A stretch of DNA of 64,000 nt from Bacteroidia bacterium (GCA_020846025.1 JADLER010000128.1:1-64000); one strand, 5' to 3'; shown: positions 34,281-44,667, numbered from the stretch's first letter. Made by a program: numbers and translations. The notes: generated from the letters alone by a model not told the origin.

Positions 34281-36230
34281 TTAAACAGCCTTAATATGTT
34301 GTTTTAATTTAAGAATTTCTAAAACTTCTTGATAAATAAGCGAAGCAGAGAAACCACATTCTTCATATAACTCGGGCTGTTCACCATGTTCAATAAATTT
34401 ATCAGGAATACCAAGGCGTTTTACTTGGGCACTGTAATTATTTTCTGCCATAAACTCTAATACTGCACTTCCAACGCCACCTACAATGGTTCCATCTTCT
34501 ACCGTAATAATTTTTTTATAACGAGAAAATACCTCATGTAACAAGGTTTCATCTAATGGTTTAGCAAATCTTAAATCGTAATGTGCTACTGATATTCCCT
34601 CTTCTTCAAGTTTTGAAATAGCTTGAGTAACCAAGTTGCCTGGATGCCCTAATGAAAGAATTGCCAGCTCCTTACCATCTTTTAATTTTCTTCCTTTTCC
34701 AATTTCAATTTTCTTAAAAGGTGTTTTCCATTCTACCATTACTCCATTTCCGCGTGGATATCGAATACTAAACGGTGCTTGAATTTCATCTAACTGAGCT
34801 GTGTACATTAAATTACGAAGTTCCTCCTCATTCATTGGTGCACTTACAATCATATTAGGGATACAACGGAAGTAAGCAATATCAAAGGCACCATGATGCG
34901 TTGGTCCATCAGCACCTGCCAATCCGCCTCTATCTAAACAGAACACTACTTTTAAATTTTGTAGAGCTACATCATGCACAACTTGATCGTAAGCACGTTG
35001 CATGAAAGAAGAATAAATATTGCAAAAAGGCACTAAACCTTGCGTAGCTAATCCGGCACTAAATGTAACAGCATGTTGTTCGGCAATACCTACATCAAAG
35101 GCTCTATCAGGCATTGCTTTCATCATTAAATTTAATGAACAGCCTGTAGGCATAGCTGGTGTAATGCCCATTATTTTTGAATTTTTTTCTGCTAACTCAA
35201 TAATGGTATGCCCAAACACATCTTGGTATTTTGGTGGTTGAGGTTCTTTAGGCGTTACTTTTATAATTTCGCCTGTATCTTTATTAAACAATCCTGGAGC
35301 ATGCCACACGGTTTCATTTCCTTCTTCAGAAAATTTATATCCTTTACCTTTTTTAGTTAGTACATGTAATAATTTAGGGCCTGGAATATCTTTCAAATCT
35401 GCCATCACTTTTGTTAAGCGCACCACATCATGTCCATCCACAGGACCAAAATATCTAAACTTTAACGATTCAAAAAGATTACTTTGGTGTAATAAAGATG
35501 TCTTTACGGCATTTTCTACTTTACTGGCAATTTCTTGAGCATTAGGGCCAAATTTGCTTATCTTTCCAAGTAAATCCCACACCATATCTTTTGCTTTATT
35601 ATAGGTGTGTGAAGTGGTAATATCAGTTAAATATTCTCGCAATGCTCCAACATTTGGATCGATACTCATGCAATTATCATTCAGTACAACTAATAAATTA
35701 GCATTAGAAATTCCTGCATGATTTAAGGCTTCAAAAGCCTGGCCAGCTGTCATAGAACCATCTCCTATAACAGCAATATGATGTTTATCCTTTATACCCT
35801 TGTACTGACTAGCTACCGCCATTCCTAAAGCTCCACCTATCGAGGTAGATGAATGTCCCACGCCAAAAGTATCGTACTCACTTTCTGATCGCTTAGGAAA
35901 ACCACTAATACCTTTATAAATACGGTTAGAGTGAAACACATCTCGGCGACCGGTAATAATTTTATGACCATAGGCTTGATGTCCTACATCCCATACCAAT
36001 TGGTCGTAAGGTGTATTAAACACATAATGAAGTGCCGTAGTTAATTCCACAACACCCAATGAAGCACCAAAGTGCCCACCTTTTACAGAAACAATATCAA
36101 TAATAAATTGACGTAGCTCAGAACAAAACTGTTCTAACTCATCTTCCTTTAGTTTCTTTAAATCGGCAGGAGAATTAACTTTAGCTAATAAATCCCCAGG
36201 AATGACACCCGAACCTTTTACAATTTCCAT
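34281..36230 (-). CDS. dxs: 1-deoxy-D-xylulose-5-phosphate synthase
   Basis: 649 residues, normal length. The thiamine-diphosphate motif AVIGDGSMTAGQAFEALNHA, with later NDNCMSID (about 153-190), the early GHQAYGHKIITGR segment, DGPTHHGAFDIAYFRCIPN and FDVGIAEQHAVTFSAG (transketolase-like pyrimidine domain), and the C-terminal transketolase domain are all present. It condenses pyruvate and glyceraldehyde-3-phosphate, the first step of the MEP isoprenoid pathway. A TAnnTTTG match ends only 5 nt before the ATG, so the transcript may have almost no leader. Confidence 0.97.
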   Translation of the reverse strand: MEIVKGSGVIPGDLLAKVNSPADLKKLKEDELEQFCSELRQFIIDIVSVKGGHFGASLGVVELTTALHYVFNTPYDQLVWDVGHQAYGHKIITGRRDVFHSNRIYKGISGFPKRSESEYDTFGVGHSSTSIGGALGMAVASQYKGIKDKHHIAVIGDGSMTAGQAFEALNHAGISNANLLVVLNDNCMSIDPNVGALREYLTDITTSHTYNKAKDMVWDLLGKISKFGPNAQEIASKVENAVKTSLLHQSNLFESLKFRYFGPVDGHDVVRLTKVMADLKDIPGPKLLHVLTKKGKGYKFSEEGNETVWHAPGLFNKDTGEIIKVTPKEPQPPKYQDVFGHTIIELAEKNSKIMGITPAMPTGCSLNLMMKAMPDRAFDVGIAEQHAVTFSAGLATQGLVPFCNIYSSFMQRAYDQVVHDVALQNLKVVFCLDRGGLAGADGPTHHGAFDIAYFRCIPNMIVSAPMNEEELRNLMYTAQLDEIQAPFSIRYPRGNGVMVEWKTPFKKIEIGKGRKLKDGKELAILSLGHPGNLVTQAISKLEEEGISVAHYDLRFAKPLDETLLHEVFSRYKKIITVEDGTIVGGVGSAVLEFMAENNYSAQVKRLGIPDKFIEHGEQPELYEECGFSASLIYQEVLEILKLKQHIKAV

Positions 36231-36356
36231 TGCTTCAAAAATACGCTATTTTTTCAATATGTAAAAACATGATTTTTAGATATTTATTGTGTTAAACACC
36301 GTTAATAAACACTAATCCTTTATTAAAATAAGTATTATTGCAATTGAATAAAAGCT

Positions 36357-38237
36357 ATGATACAAGAGCAAACTACATATTCAGAACTCATTAACCTCAC
36401 TAAACAAGTAAGAGCTTTTTCCAGTAATTCTCATGACTTATTTAATGAAAAATTAGAAAAACTTTTACGAACAAAATCTTCAGATGATTTATTAAAAAGT
36501 GAACTCACCATTTTTTGTTTTCAGATACTCGAAAACGCCTCATTTGTAAAAGCTTTTACAGAATATGGTATTCTCTCTGATAGAGGTTTTATATCCGAAA
36601 TTATATTAAGACTCAAACATAAAATTTTACCACCTAATTATGATGAGAAAGAGTTAAACCAATTTATACGTTTATTATTTCATAAACAAGATGATTATAT
36701 ATGGTTGCAGAAAATAAATTCCAGTAATTGGAAATTAATTGCTCAACTCATAGATGGCAAACAACTTATCACACATTCCAAACAACTCACACATCAAATT
36801 TATCAAGCCATTATTATTTTAAGCTATCGTTTATCATCTATTGTTATAAATCCATATATCACTTCAAAATTTAGGGATACTGGTTATACCGATGAAACCT
36901 TTTTTGAGTTTAATAACCAAATTTTAAGTTTTATAAAAAAACATTTTAACGATAACACTATTGAAATAGATGATAACGAATTTGAAATTGTTTTAAAAAA
37001 CTTAAACTCAGCCGAAGAATTATTTTTACAATTAGAATCAAAAAAAGATGAGATAGGTACGAGCTTACATTTAACTTTTTTATCCATTCGAGCGCGTCAG
37101 CATATTGATAGAATTAGATTATTGCTTGAGTTATTTGTGACAAAAGGCGAACAAGACAATATCTTAAATGTCTCTAAATTATTAACCGAGCTAGTAAAAG
37201 CAGAGCATAAAAAAAATAGTTTAAGTGAATTTGTAAAAGCAAATACTCATTTAATGGCTTATCGAATTATTTGTCATGCTTCTGAAAAAGGAGAACATTA
37301 CATTGGATTTTCAAAGAAAGAAAATAGAAAATTACTTAAGTCAGCTATGGGTGGTGGATTAATAGTCGTTTTTTTAGTATTCATCAAACAATTTATACAC
37401 ACACTTCATTTATCTTTATTTTTTGAAGGATTTTTATTCGGATTAAACTATGGATTAGGATTCGTTTTAATGCACTTACTTCATTTTACATTAGCCACCA
37501 AACAACCCGCTATGACTGCTGCCTATATTGCCAGTGGTATTGATAAATCAAACAAAGAGAATACAAACCCTTGGTTAATGTTTAAACAAGTAATTAATAG
37601 TCAGTTTATTTCCTTAATAGGGAATTTGATTATTGTATTACCCTTGTGTTTTCTAATAACATGGGGGTTCATGAATTTCCTCGATTTGCATGTGTTAAAT
37701 GAGGATGAAGCTAAAAATAGTTTGTATTCTAATCATCTATTTTATAGTGGTTCGTTAATTTTTGCAGCCATTGCAGGCGTATTTTTATCTATTACAGGTA
37801 TTATTATTGGTTATGTAGATAATAAAGTAGTATATTCAGAAATTCCAGAACGCATTATAAAACATCCAAGTTTAGTTGCCATTTACTCCTTAACACTTAG
37901 GAAAAAAATCGCTGCGTTTATTGGGAAAAATTTAGGTGGTATTATTGGTAATTTATTACTCGGTTTTATGCTCGGAATGGCTGGAAACATTGGCCATTTT
38001 ATTGGCATTCCCTTTGATATTAGACACGTTACTATTTCCTCAGGTTACTTTGGATTAGCTCTTGGAAGCGGTTATCAATTGGGATTAGATTTAATACTCA
38101 CTGTTTTTGTTAGTGTATTATTAATAGGCACTGTCAATATCATTTCAAGCTTTCTCATCTCATTTATTTTAGCTTGTCGCTCACGTAATTTATCATGGAA
38201 AGAAACCCTGAAAATTTTAACTAAAGTAACTAGCTAA
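36357..38237 (+). CDS. SpecificRecomb ('site-specific recombinase', Gcr-like) family membrane protein
   Basis: 626 residues. The N-terminal half (about 1-320) is helical and soluble; the C-terminal half has about seven hydrophobic segments, including GGGLIVVFLVFIKQFIHTL, LNYGLGFVLMHLLHF, LIGNLIIVLPLCFLITWGF, and LILTVFVSVLLIGTVNIISS. The conserved TKQPAMTAAYIASGID segment and the overall layout identify the family (Pfam SpecificRecomb), named after a Neisseria gene. Nothing here resembles a known recombinase active site; it looks like an envelope protein. It converges on selD with an 8-bp overlap. Confidence 0.85.
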   Translation: MIQEQTTYSELINLTKQVRAFSSNSHDLFNEKLEKLLRTKSSDDLLKSELTIFCFQILENASFVKAFTEYGILSDRGFISEIILRLKHKILPPNYDEKELNQFIRLLFHKQDDYIWLQKINSSNWKLIAQLIDGKQLITHSKQLTHQIYQAIIILSYRLSSIVINPYITSKFRDTGYTDETFFEFNNQILSFIKKHFNDNTIEIDDNEFEIVLKNLNSAEELFLQLESKKDEIGTSLHLTFLSIRARQHIDRIRLLLELFVTKGEQDNILNVSKLLTELVKAEHKKNSLSEFVKANTHLMAYRIICHASEKGEHYIGFSKKENRKLLKSAMGGGLIVVFLVFIKQFIHTLHLSLFFEGFLFGLNYGLGFVLMHLLHFTLATKQPAMTAAYIASGIDKSNKENTNPWLMFKQVINSQFISLIGNLIIVLPLCFLITWGFMNFLDLHVLNEDEAKNSLYSNHLFYSGSLIFAAIAGVFLSITGIIIGYVDNKVVYSEIPERIIKHPSLVAIYSLTLRKKIAAFIGKNLGGIIGNLLLGFMLGMAGNIGHFIGIPFDIRHVTISSGYFGLALGSGYQLGLDLILTVFVSVLLIGTVNIISSFLISFILACRSRNLSWKETLKILTKVTS

Positions 38238-39258
38238 AATTAATCATCTTTTCTTTAGGCGTTGTTACCACACCAATTTGATAAAAAGCCGTTTGATGTT
38301 GAAGTAATAATGCTTCAAATTCATTTTGATTCATAGCATCAACACTTAGTAATAAGCCGCCTGATGTCTGAGGATCACAGTATGCAATAAAATCTAAATG
38401 TTCCACGTCATCAATAAAAGGCGCATGTGCATTATAATTTCTTGTTGTGTTATCAGGCATAACAAATTGCTGAATATATTTTTGGGCTACCTCAATAATT
38501 GGAACTTTATTTTTAAAAATAGTGGCTGATAAATTAGAACCTTGTAACATTTCTAATAAATGTCCTACTAATCCAAAACCAGTTACATCCGTCATAGCAT
38601 GCACATAAGTTTGAGAACCTAATTCATAACCCACTTTATTTAATTGAGTAGTAAGTTTAATAAAAACTTCATATTCGTTATCCAACAATAAACCTCTTTT
38701 TAAAGCTGTGCTTAATATTCCTAACCCTAATGGTTTGGTTAAATAAAGTAAATCATTTTGTTTTATTGTATTGTTTTTCTTTATATGAGCTTTTTTAACT
38801 ACGCCAGTAACAGCTAAGCCAAATAAAGGTTCTTGAGTATCTACACTATGCCCACCAGCTAAAGGAATACCCGCTAATGTACATATTTCTTGGGCACCTT
38901 TTATAACTCGTTGTGCTAGTTCTACAGGAATTTTTTCGATTGGCCAACCCAATATTGCAACAGCCATTACTGGTTTACCTCCCATTGCATACACATCACT
39001 TATAGCATTAGTTGCCGATATCTTTCCAAAATCAAAAGCATCATCAACTATTGGCGTAAAAAAATCGGTGGTACTTATAATACACTGCTCGTTATCTAAC
39101 TCAAAAATTGCTGCATCATCATTTGCTTGATTACCTACCAATAATTTCTCGAAAATTTGGTTTTGCTTACAATCTTTTAAAATTTCATGTAATACTGCAG
39201 GTGCAATTTTACAACCACAACCTGATGCTTTACTATATTGTGTTAATTTAACTGACAT
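38230..39258 (-). CDS. selD: Selenide, water dikinase
   Basis: 342 residues. The N-terminus YSKASGCGCKIAP holds the active Cys14 and Lys17 (equivalent to Cys17/Lys20 of E. coli), and ANDDAAIFELD, STTDFFTPIVDDAFDFG and GGHSVDTQEPLFG are the PurM-like ATP and metal motifs. It makes selenophosphate from selenide and ATP. The residue is Cys, not selenocysteine. It overlaps selU by 11 bp, so selenophosphate is probably directed to tRNA 2-selenouridine. Confidence 0.96.
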   Translation of the reverse strand: MSVKLTQYSKASGCGCKIAPAVLHEILKDCKQNQIFEKLLVGNQANDDAAIFELDNEQCIISTTDFFTPIVDDAFDFGKISATNAISDVYAMGGKPVMAVAILGWPIEKIPVELAQRVIKGAQEICTLAGIPLAGGHSVDTQEPLFGLAVTGVVKKAHIKKNNTIKQNDLLYLTKPLGLGILSTALKRGLLLDNEYEVFIKLTTQLNKVGYELGSQTYVHAMTDVTGFGLVGHLLEMLQGSNLSATIFKNKVPIIEVAQKYIQQFVMPDNTTRNYNAHAPFIDDVEHLDFIAYCDPQTSGGLLLSVDAMNQNEFEALLLQHQTAFYQIGVVTTPKEKMINFS

Positions 39259-40288
39259 GATGACTAAGAGTTTGAAATATTTGTTTAACTTTTTGAGAGT
39301 TTGTTATAACATTTGTATCATCGCAATGCAAAGTAATAATTGTTTGTTGTTTATTTTGATAATTAAATTCATAGGTTTTGTCGTAATAGGTTAATGCCAT
39401 TTTAACAACATCGTATAAACAATTATTATCTATCAATTCTAAACACTTTTTGGTATTAAGTGTTCCTAGTTGCTGACTTATCTTTAAAACAGATTTTTTT
39501 AAAACATCCCTCTCTACATTTCCATACTCCTCTACCAATTTATGAATACGAGCTTCAAATGGCACTTCAATTTTAATAATGGGAGCGGCTTTCATGTTTT
39601 GCCATAATCCAAATGGAATTTTATTAAAACCAATAGTTTGAGATTCATCTTCAATAAGGGTAGCTTCAGTTTGATTTAAACTATACATTTCACAAAACAC
39701 ATGGTGTTCAAAAATTTGTTGTGGATTTTGTGATTTTTGATGAATAGTACCAAATGCCGAACCTTTATGATGGGCGTGGTATTCTAAATCTATTGTTTGT
39801 ATGTGTTGCTGGGCTAATTCTTTAAGTATATCTGTTTTGCCACAACCTGTTTTTCCACCCAACAACACCACTGGAAACGATTGATTAAAATAATTTAAAA
39901 CATAATTTCTATAAGCTTTGTAGCCACCATTTAATACAACAGCCTGTAAGCCCACACTATTTAAAAGCCATGCAAAACTATTACTTCTCATACCACCTCT
40001 AAAACAATAAACAAATACCTTCTTGTTTTTTGACAATTGATAAACCTGTTCTATAAATTTATCTGTTTTAGGAGATACAATTTCTTTTCCTCTTGATATT
40101 GCTAATTCTCTGCCTCTTTGTTTAAATATTGTACCAACTTCGGCTCTCTCTAAATCATCAAACAAGGGAATGTTTATGGCAAGAGGAATATGCCCTTTAA
40201 AAAATTCAATTGGTGCACGAACATCAATTATTAATTGATGCCTAATTGCTTGTATAAAATCTGCTACTGAAAGAGAAGGTGCCGTCAT
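39248..40288 (-). CDS. selU: tRNA 2-selenouridine synthase
   Basis: 346 residues. The N-terminal rhodanese domain (1-135) carries the catalytic Cys95 in VYCFRGGMRSNS; a P-loop GGKTGCGKTD (144-153) and the SelU-specific C-terminal domain follow. The enzyme replaces sulfur by selenium at the wobble 2-thiouridine of tRNAs for Lys, Glu and Gln, using selenophosphate from SelD. Same operon as selD. Also called mnmH/ybbB. Confidence 0.95.
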   Translation of the reverse strand: MTAPSLSVADFIQAIRHQLIIDVRAPIEFFKGHIPLAINIPLFDDLERAEVGTIFKQRGRELAISRGKEIVSPKTDKFIEQVYQLSKNKKVFVYCFRGGMRSNSFAWLLNSVGLQAVVLNGGYKAYRNYVLNYFNQSFPVVLLGGKTGCGKTDILKELAQQHIQTIDLEYHAHHKGSAFGTIHQKSQNPQQIFEHHVFCEMYSLNQTEATLIEDESQTIGFNKIPFGLWQNMKAAPIIKIEVPFEARIHKLVEEYGNVERDVLKKSVLKISQQLGTLNTKKCLELIDNNCLYDVVKMALTYYDKTYEFNYQNKQQTIITLHCDDTNVITNSQKVKQIFQTLSHHVS

Positions 40289-40470
40289 GAACCCCTAAAG
40301 TAAAAGAAAAAATTAACTAAAAATAAGGTGATTTAAGAAAAGCTAAAATCTGAATTATTTTTGTATAAGCAACTTATTCATACTTTATTGTTAAAATCTT
40401 ATTCGATTTATATCAAAAATAAGATGGGAATCATACCTTTTTATGATTTTTTTTATATAATATTGTAATA

Positions 40471-40881
40471 ATGAAACTGACAAAACTCATAACCTTTATA
40501 TTTTTGCTTTTTGCAATAGGTTTCGTTACTCCAGCTCTAGCACAAACAAGAGGAGGACGAAAAAAAGAGCATCGCAACCAAAGAGCAGGAGGAAAGAAGC
40601 TATTTGGAGGTAAAGCAAGGGGAAATGCTAATGCGTTTGCAAAAGGTGGACACCGAAGAGGCTTTATCGCTAGAGTTTTTAAAGGAAACAAAAGTGGTAG
40701 TTCATGGACTTACCGACCTACCAGACCTGGCAGAGTACAAAAGAAAGAACAGCCACACTTATTTAAACGTAATCGTACCAAGGGTAAACGCCTAACAGAT
40801 GGTATATTAGCACAACAAAACAGACAACGTAGCTTACACAGAGTAAGAGGTAATAAGACGTTCTCGAAAAAAAGACATTAA
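40471..40881 (+). CDS. Exported, highly basic small protein
   Basis: 136 residues: a good signal peptide (residues 1-25, ending PALAQ), then a mature part of about 111 residues with 35 Lys/Arg and only three acidic residues. It is Gly-rich (RGGRKKEHRNQRAGGKK, GGKARGNANAFAKGG) with few hydrophobic positions, so it is probably unstructured outside the cytosol. No family recognised. Its own gene ends at a strong terminator before purD. Possible roles are binding of acidic polymers (LPS, DNA, exopolysaccharide) or of RNA; none is shown. Confidence 0.75.
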   Translation: MKLTKLITFIFLLFAIGFVTPALAQTRGGRKKEHRNQRAGGKKLFGGKARGNANAFAKGGHRRGFIARVFKGNKSGSSWTYRPTRPGRVQKKEQPHLFKRNRTKGKRLTDGILAQQNRQRSLHRVRGNKTFSKKRH

Positions 40882-40904
40882 TCAATTAATAAAAGATAAC
40901 TCAC

Positions 40905-40938
40905 AAAATCCCACCTAATACGGTGGGATTTTTTATTT
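40905..40938 (+). terminator. Rho-independent terminator after the basic protein gene
   Basis: AAAATCCCACC (40905-40915) and GGTGGGATTTT (40922-40932) form an 11-bp stem with a 6-nt loop, followed by more T. Confidence 0.92.
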
Positions 40939-40976
40939 TTACACTTTATTTACAATCTTATCGCAATTATTTATAT

Positions 40977-42275
40977 ATGAACGTTTTAATATTAGGCTCA
41001 GGAGGAAGAGAACATGCCTTTGCATGGAAAATAGCACAAAGCAAACAACTCGAGAACTTATATATAGCACCAGGTAATGCAGGCACTGCTCAATGTGGTA
41101 CTAACATTAATGTATCTGTTAACGATTTTGATGGCATTAAAAATATTGTTTGGGAAAAAAACATAGATATGGTGTTAGTTGGTCCCGAAGACCCTTTAGT
41201 AAAAGGAATACATGATTATTTTTTACAAGATGAAGTTTTAAAAGATGTGGCTGTAATAGGTCCTAAAAAAGATGGAGCTCAACTCGAAGGCAGTAAAGAT
41301 TTTAGTAAACAATTTATGATGAAGCATGGCGTGCCTACTGCTCGATATAAAAGTTTCATAAAACAAAATATTAATGAAGGAGCAAGCTTCTTAGAAAGTT
41401 TAAAACCCCCTTATGTTTTAAAAGCAGACGGCTTAGCCGCAGGAAAAGGCGTGTTAATTATTAATGACATTGAAGAAGCTAAACAAGAATTAAAAAATAT
41501 GATTTTAAATTCAAAGTTTGGCAATGCAGGAAATACCGTAGTTATAGAGGAGTTTTTAGATGGAATTGAATTATCTGTTTTTGTATTAACTGATGGAAAA
41601 TCATATAAACTTTTACCAGCCGCCAAAGATTACAAACGCATTGGGGTAGGTGATACCGGTTTAAACACCGGAGGTATGGGAGCTGTTAGTCCTGTTCCGT
41701 TTGCCAATAAAACTTTCTTACAAAAAGTAGAAGAACAAATTGTAAAACCAACTATTAATGGATTAGTAAAAGAAGGGATTGATTATAGAGGTTTTATATT
41801 TATAGGATTAATGAACTGTGACGGAGAGCCTAAAGTTATTGAATATAATTGCCGAATGGGAGATCCAGAAACAGAAGTAGTTATTCCTCGTATTGAGTCG
41901 GATTTATTAGATTTATTACAAGGTGTGGCTACTCAAACTTTACACAACAAACAATACAAAACCATAACCGATACATCAACAACAGTTGTATTAGTTTCTG
42001 GTGGCTATCCAGAAGATTATGAAAAAGGCAAACTCATTTCGGGGTTAACACCTACACCATCACACCAACACATCTTTCATTCAGGAACAACCTTAAAAAA
42101 TAATGATGTAGTAACCAATGGTGGACGTGTATTTGCCTTAACATCTTTTGGTAAAAACATAGAAGAAGCGACTTCTAGAAGTTTTGAATTAGCAGAACAA
42201 ATTCAATATGATGGAAAATATTATAGAAATGATATAGGAAATGATTTAATAAACTGGATTAAAAATAATCAATAA
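40977..42275 (+). CDS. purD: Phosphoribosylamine-glycine ligase
   Basis: 432 residues from the ATG at 40977 (MNVLILGSGGREHAFAWKI), the family's usual start; the longer frame to 40923 runs into the upstream terminator. ATP-grasp motifs: PPYVLKADGLAAGKGVLI, VVIEEFLDGIELSVFVL, and PKVIEYNCRMGDPETEV. It couples phosphoribosylamine to glycine, the second step of purine synthesis. purN, the next step, lies at 60166 in the same window but is not linked. Confidence 0.97.
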   Translation: MNVLILGSGGREHAFAWKIAQSKQLENLYIAPGNAGTAQCGTNINVSVNDFDGIKNIVWEKNIDMVLVGPEDPLVKGIHDYFLQDEVLKDVAVIGPKKDGAQLEGSKDFSKQFMMKHGVPTARYKSFIKQNINEGASFLESLKPPYVLKADGLAAGKGVLIINDIEEAKQELKNMILNSKFGNAGNTVVIEEFLDGIELSVFVLTDGKSYKLLPAAKDYKRIGVGDTGLNTGGMGAVSPVPFANKTFLQKVEEQIVKPTINGLVKEGIDYRGFIFIGLMNCDGEPKVIEYNCRMGDPETEVVIPRIESDLLDLLQGVATQTLHNKQYKTITDTSTTVVLVSGGYPEDYEKGKLISGLTPTPSHQHIFHSGTTLKNNDVVTNGGRVFALTSFGKNIEEATSRSFELAEQIQYDGKYYRNDIGNDLINWIKNNQ

Positions 42276-42286
42276 AACATAGTAAT

Positions 42287-43732
42287 ATGAACGACACTAT
42301 TCGTCAACTCGAACCTAAAGAACTTTGGAATCATTTCACTGATTTGAATGCAGTTCCACGCCCTTCAAAAAAAGAAGAACGTGTAATTGCTTTTATGAAA
42401 TCTTTTGGTGAAAAACTAAGCTTACCAACTATAGTAGATGAGGCTGGAAATGTGATTATAAAAAAACCAGCAACTAAGGGCATGGAAGACAAAATGACTA
42501 TTGTACTTCAAAGTCACTTAGACATGGTACATCAAAAAAATACAGCCACTCCATTTGATTTTGATACACAAGGTATTGAAATGTTGGTTGATGGTGATTG
42601 GGTAAAAGCAAATGGTACAACTTTAGGTGCTGATAACGGCATTGGTGTGGCTAGTATTATGGCTATACTTGAGTCGAAAGATATTCCACATCCCGCAATT
42701 GAAGCCTTATTTACAATTGATGAAGAAACGGGCATGACCGGTGCTTTAGCACTAAAAGGAGGTGTGTTGAATGGACAAATATTATTAAATCTAGATACTG
42801 AAGCAGATCATGAACTAACCATTGGATGTGCAGGAGGTGTAGATGTAACTGCAGTGGGTACTTATCAAAGTAAAAAAACAACACACACGCAAGCTGTTAA
42901 AATTACCTTAAAAGGTTTAACTGGAGGTCATTCAGGAATGGACATACATCGAGGACGAGCGAATGCCAATAAATTAATGAACCGCATACTTTTTCAGTTA
43001 CAATCGTATATTGAAATAGCAAGTATTGATGGTGGTAGCTTACGAAATGCCATTCCTAGAGAATCAGTAGCAATAATTTGCATATCAGATAAAGCAAGAT
43101 TAGAAAAAGAAGTAAAAGCATTAGAACAGGTACTAAAATCAGAATATCAAACTACCGACCCAAATCTTACATTAATTATACAAGATTGCGAATTACCATC
43201 TACAGTATTTGAACACCAGTTTCAAAAACAATTATTAAATTGTTTATATGCTTGTCCGGTAGGTATATATCGCATGAGTCCTGATATTGCAGGTTTAGTA
43301 CAAACTTCCAATAATTTAGCAAGAGTAATTGTAAAAGACAGCAATTATCAATTTCAATGTTTAACACGTAGTTCGGTTGATACTTAGAAAACCGATTTAC
43401 AATTAGCCATTACTTCGGCTTTTGAATTATTAGGTGCAAAAGTTACAGCAAGTGGCGCATATCCAGGTTGGACGCCTAAGCCATCCTCAACTATCGTCAG
43501 CTTAATGAGCCAATTATATCATGAATTATATAAAACCGAAGCCAGTGTAAGTGCTTGCCATGCGGGATTAGAATGTGGTATATTAGGAACTAATTATCCT
43601 CAAATGCAGATGATTTCTTTTGGACCAAATATTACAGGAGCTCACTCGCCAGACGAGCGTGTGCAAATAAGCTCAGTACAAAAATTTTGGGGATTTTTAT
43701 TAGAAACTTTAAAAAGAATACCTAGGCTATAA
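42287..43732 (+). pseudogene. pepD: Aminoacyl-histidine dipeptidase (PepD) interrupted by an in-frame amber codon
   Basis: An M20-family peptidase of about 481 codons, close to the 485 of E. coli PepD. Metal-site motifs QSHLDMVHQ, GADNGIGVA and IDEETGMTG, and the GGHSGMDIH region, lie in the first 366 codons. A TAG at 43385-43387 then breaks the frame within SSVDT-KTDLQLA; downstream in the same frame are AYPGWTPKPSS, CHAGLECGIL and GPNITGAHSPDERVQ, which include the C-terminal metal and substrate residues. Product cut at the stop lacks these and should be inactive. Only one base need have changed. Starts 11 bp after purD. Confidence 0.85.
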
Positions 43733-43739
43733 AACAAAC

Positions 43740-44636
43740 TTATTGTCCTGGTGCATTAAATTCATTGCGTTCTACGAATTCTATTATTCTACTGGCAATA
43801 TCTATTCCAGTGGCAGCTTCTATTCCTTCTAAACCTGGAGAGGAATTTACTTCCATTACTAATGGCCCTCTACTACTTTGTAAAATATCTACACCAGCAA
43901 TGGCTAAGCCTAATTTTTTACAGGCCTTAATGGCCGTTGAACGTTCCTCTGGAGTTAACTGAATAAGTGTTGCAGTACCACCACGATGTAAATTGCTTCT
44001 AAACTCCCCTTCTTTAGCTTGGCGTTTCATAGCACCTACCACCTGACCATCAACTACAAAAACCCTTACATCAGCACCATTGGCTTCTTTTATAAATTCC
44101 TGTACCAAAATATTAGCTTCTAATTTTAAGAATGCCTCCACAACTGACTTAGCTGCTTTATGATTTTCAGCTAATAGAACACCTATCCCTTGTGTACCTT
44201 CTAATAATTTAATAACACACGGTGCCCCACCAATACTATCAATTAAACTACTTATATCTTTATCCTTTGGTGAGTGGGCAAATGCTGTTTTAGGAATACC
44301 AATCCCTGCACGCGATAAAATTTGCAAGCTTCTTAATTTATCTCGTGAACGTACTAAGGCCTGAGACTCAACAGCTGTAAAAATTTTCATCATTTCAAAC
44401 TGACGTACTACAGCTGTTCCATAAAATGTAGCACTTGCGCCGATACGTGGAATAACAGCATTTACATCTGTTATTTCTTTTCCATTATAATAGATATGTG
44501 GTCTTCCTTGCTCAATAAGCAACACACATTTCATGTGATCTAAAACTAACACTTCGTGTCCGCGTTGCTCGGCAGCTTCTACCAAGCGTTTAGTAGAATA
44601 CAATTTTTTATTACGAGATAATATGACAATTTTCAT
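43740..44636 (-). CDS. rimK: RimK-type ATP-grasp glutamate ligase
   Basis: 298 residues, normal RimK length. [22 protein letters not shown], the ATP-grasp core [35 protein letters not shown], and the Mg-binding [15 protein letters not shown] are diagnostic. RimK adds glutamates to the C-terminus of ribosomal protein S6 in E. coli. The next gene, 31 bp or so upstream, is a RimK-associated protease-like protein, a familiar pairing. The precise target here is inferred. Confidence 0.92.
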   Translation of the reverse strand: MKIVILSRNKKLYSTKRLVEAAEQRGHEVLVLDHMKCVLLIEQGRPHIYYNGKEITDVNAVIPRIGASATFYGTAVVRQFEMMKIFTAVESQALVRSRDKLRSLQILSRAGIGIPKTAFAHSPKDKDISSLIDSIGGAPCVIKLLEGTQGIGVLLAENHKAAKSVVEAFLKLEANILVQEFIKEANGADVRVFVVDGQVVGAMKRQAKEGEFRSNLHRGGTATLIQLTPEERSTAIKACKKLGLAIAGVDILQSSRGPLVMEVNSSPGLEGIEAATGIDIASRIIEFVERNEFNAPGQ

Positions 44637-44667
44637 GAAAGGAAGTATTTAATTTTATTTAAGTTAA

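Noticed and set aside
36236-36243. TATTTTTG directly before dxs as proof of a leaderless mRNA
   Set aside because: The sequence is AT-rich, no -33 element is found, and one -7 match alone occurs by chance too often.
40431-40691. Minus-strand reading frame opposite the basic exported protein
   Set aside because: The plus-strand gene has a signal peptide, sensible composition and its own terminator; the minus frame is a shadow with no features.
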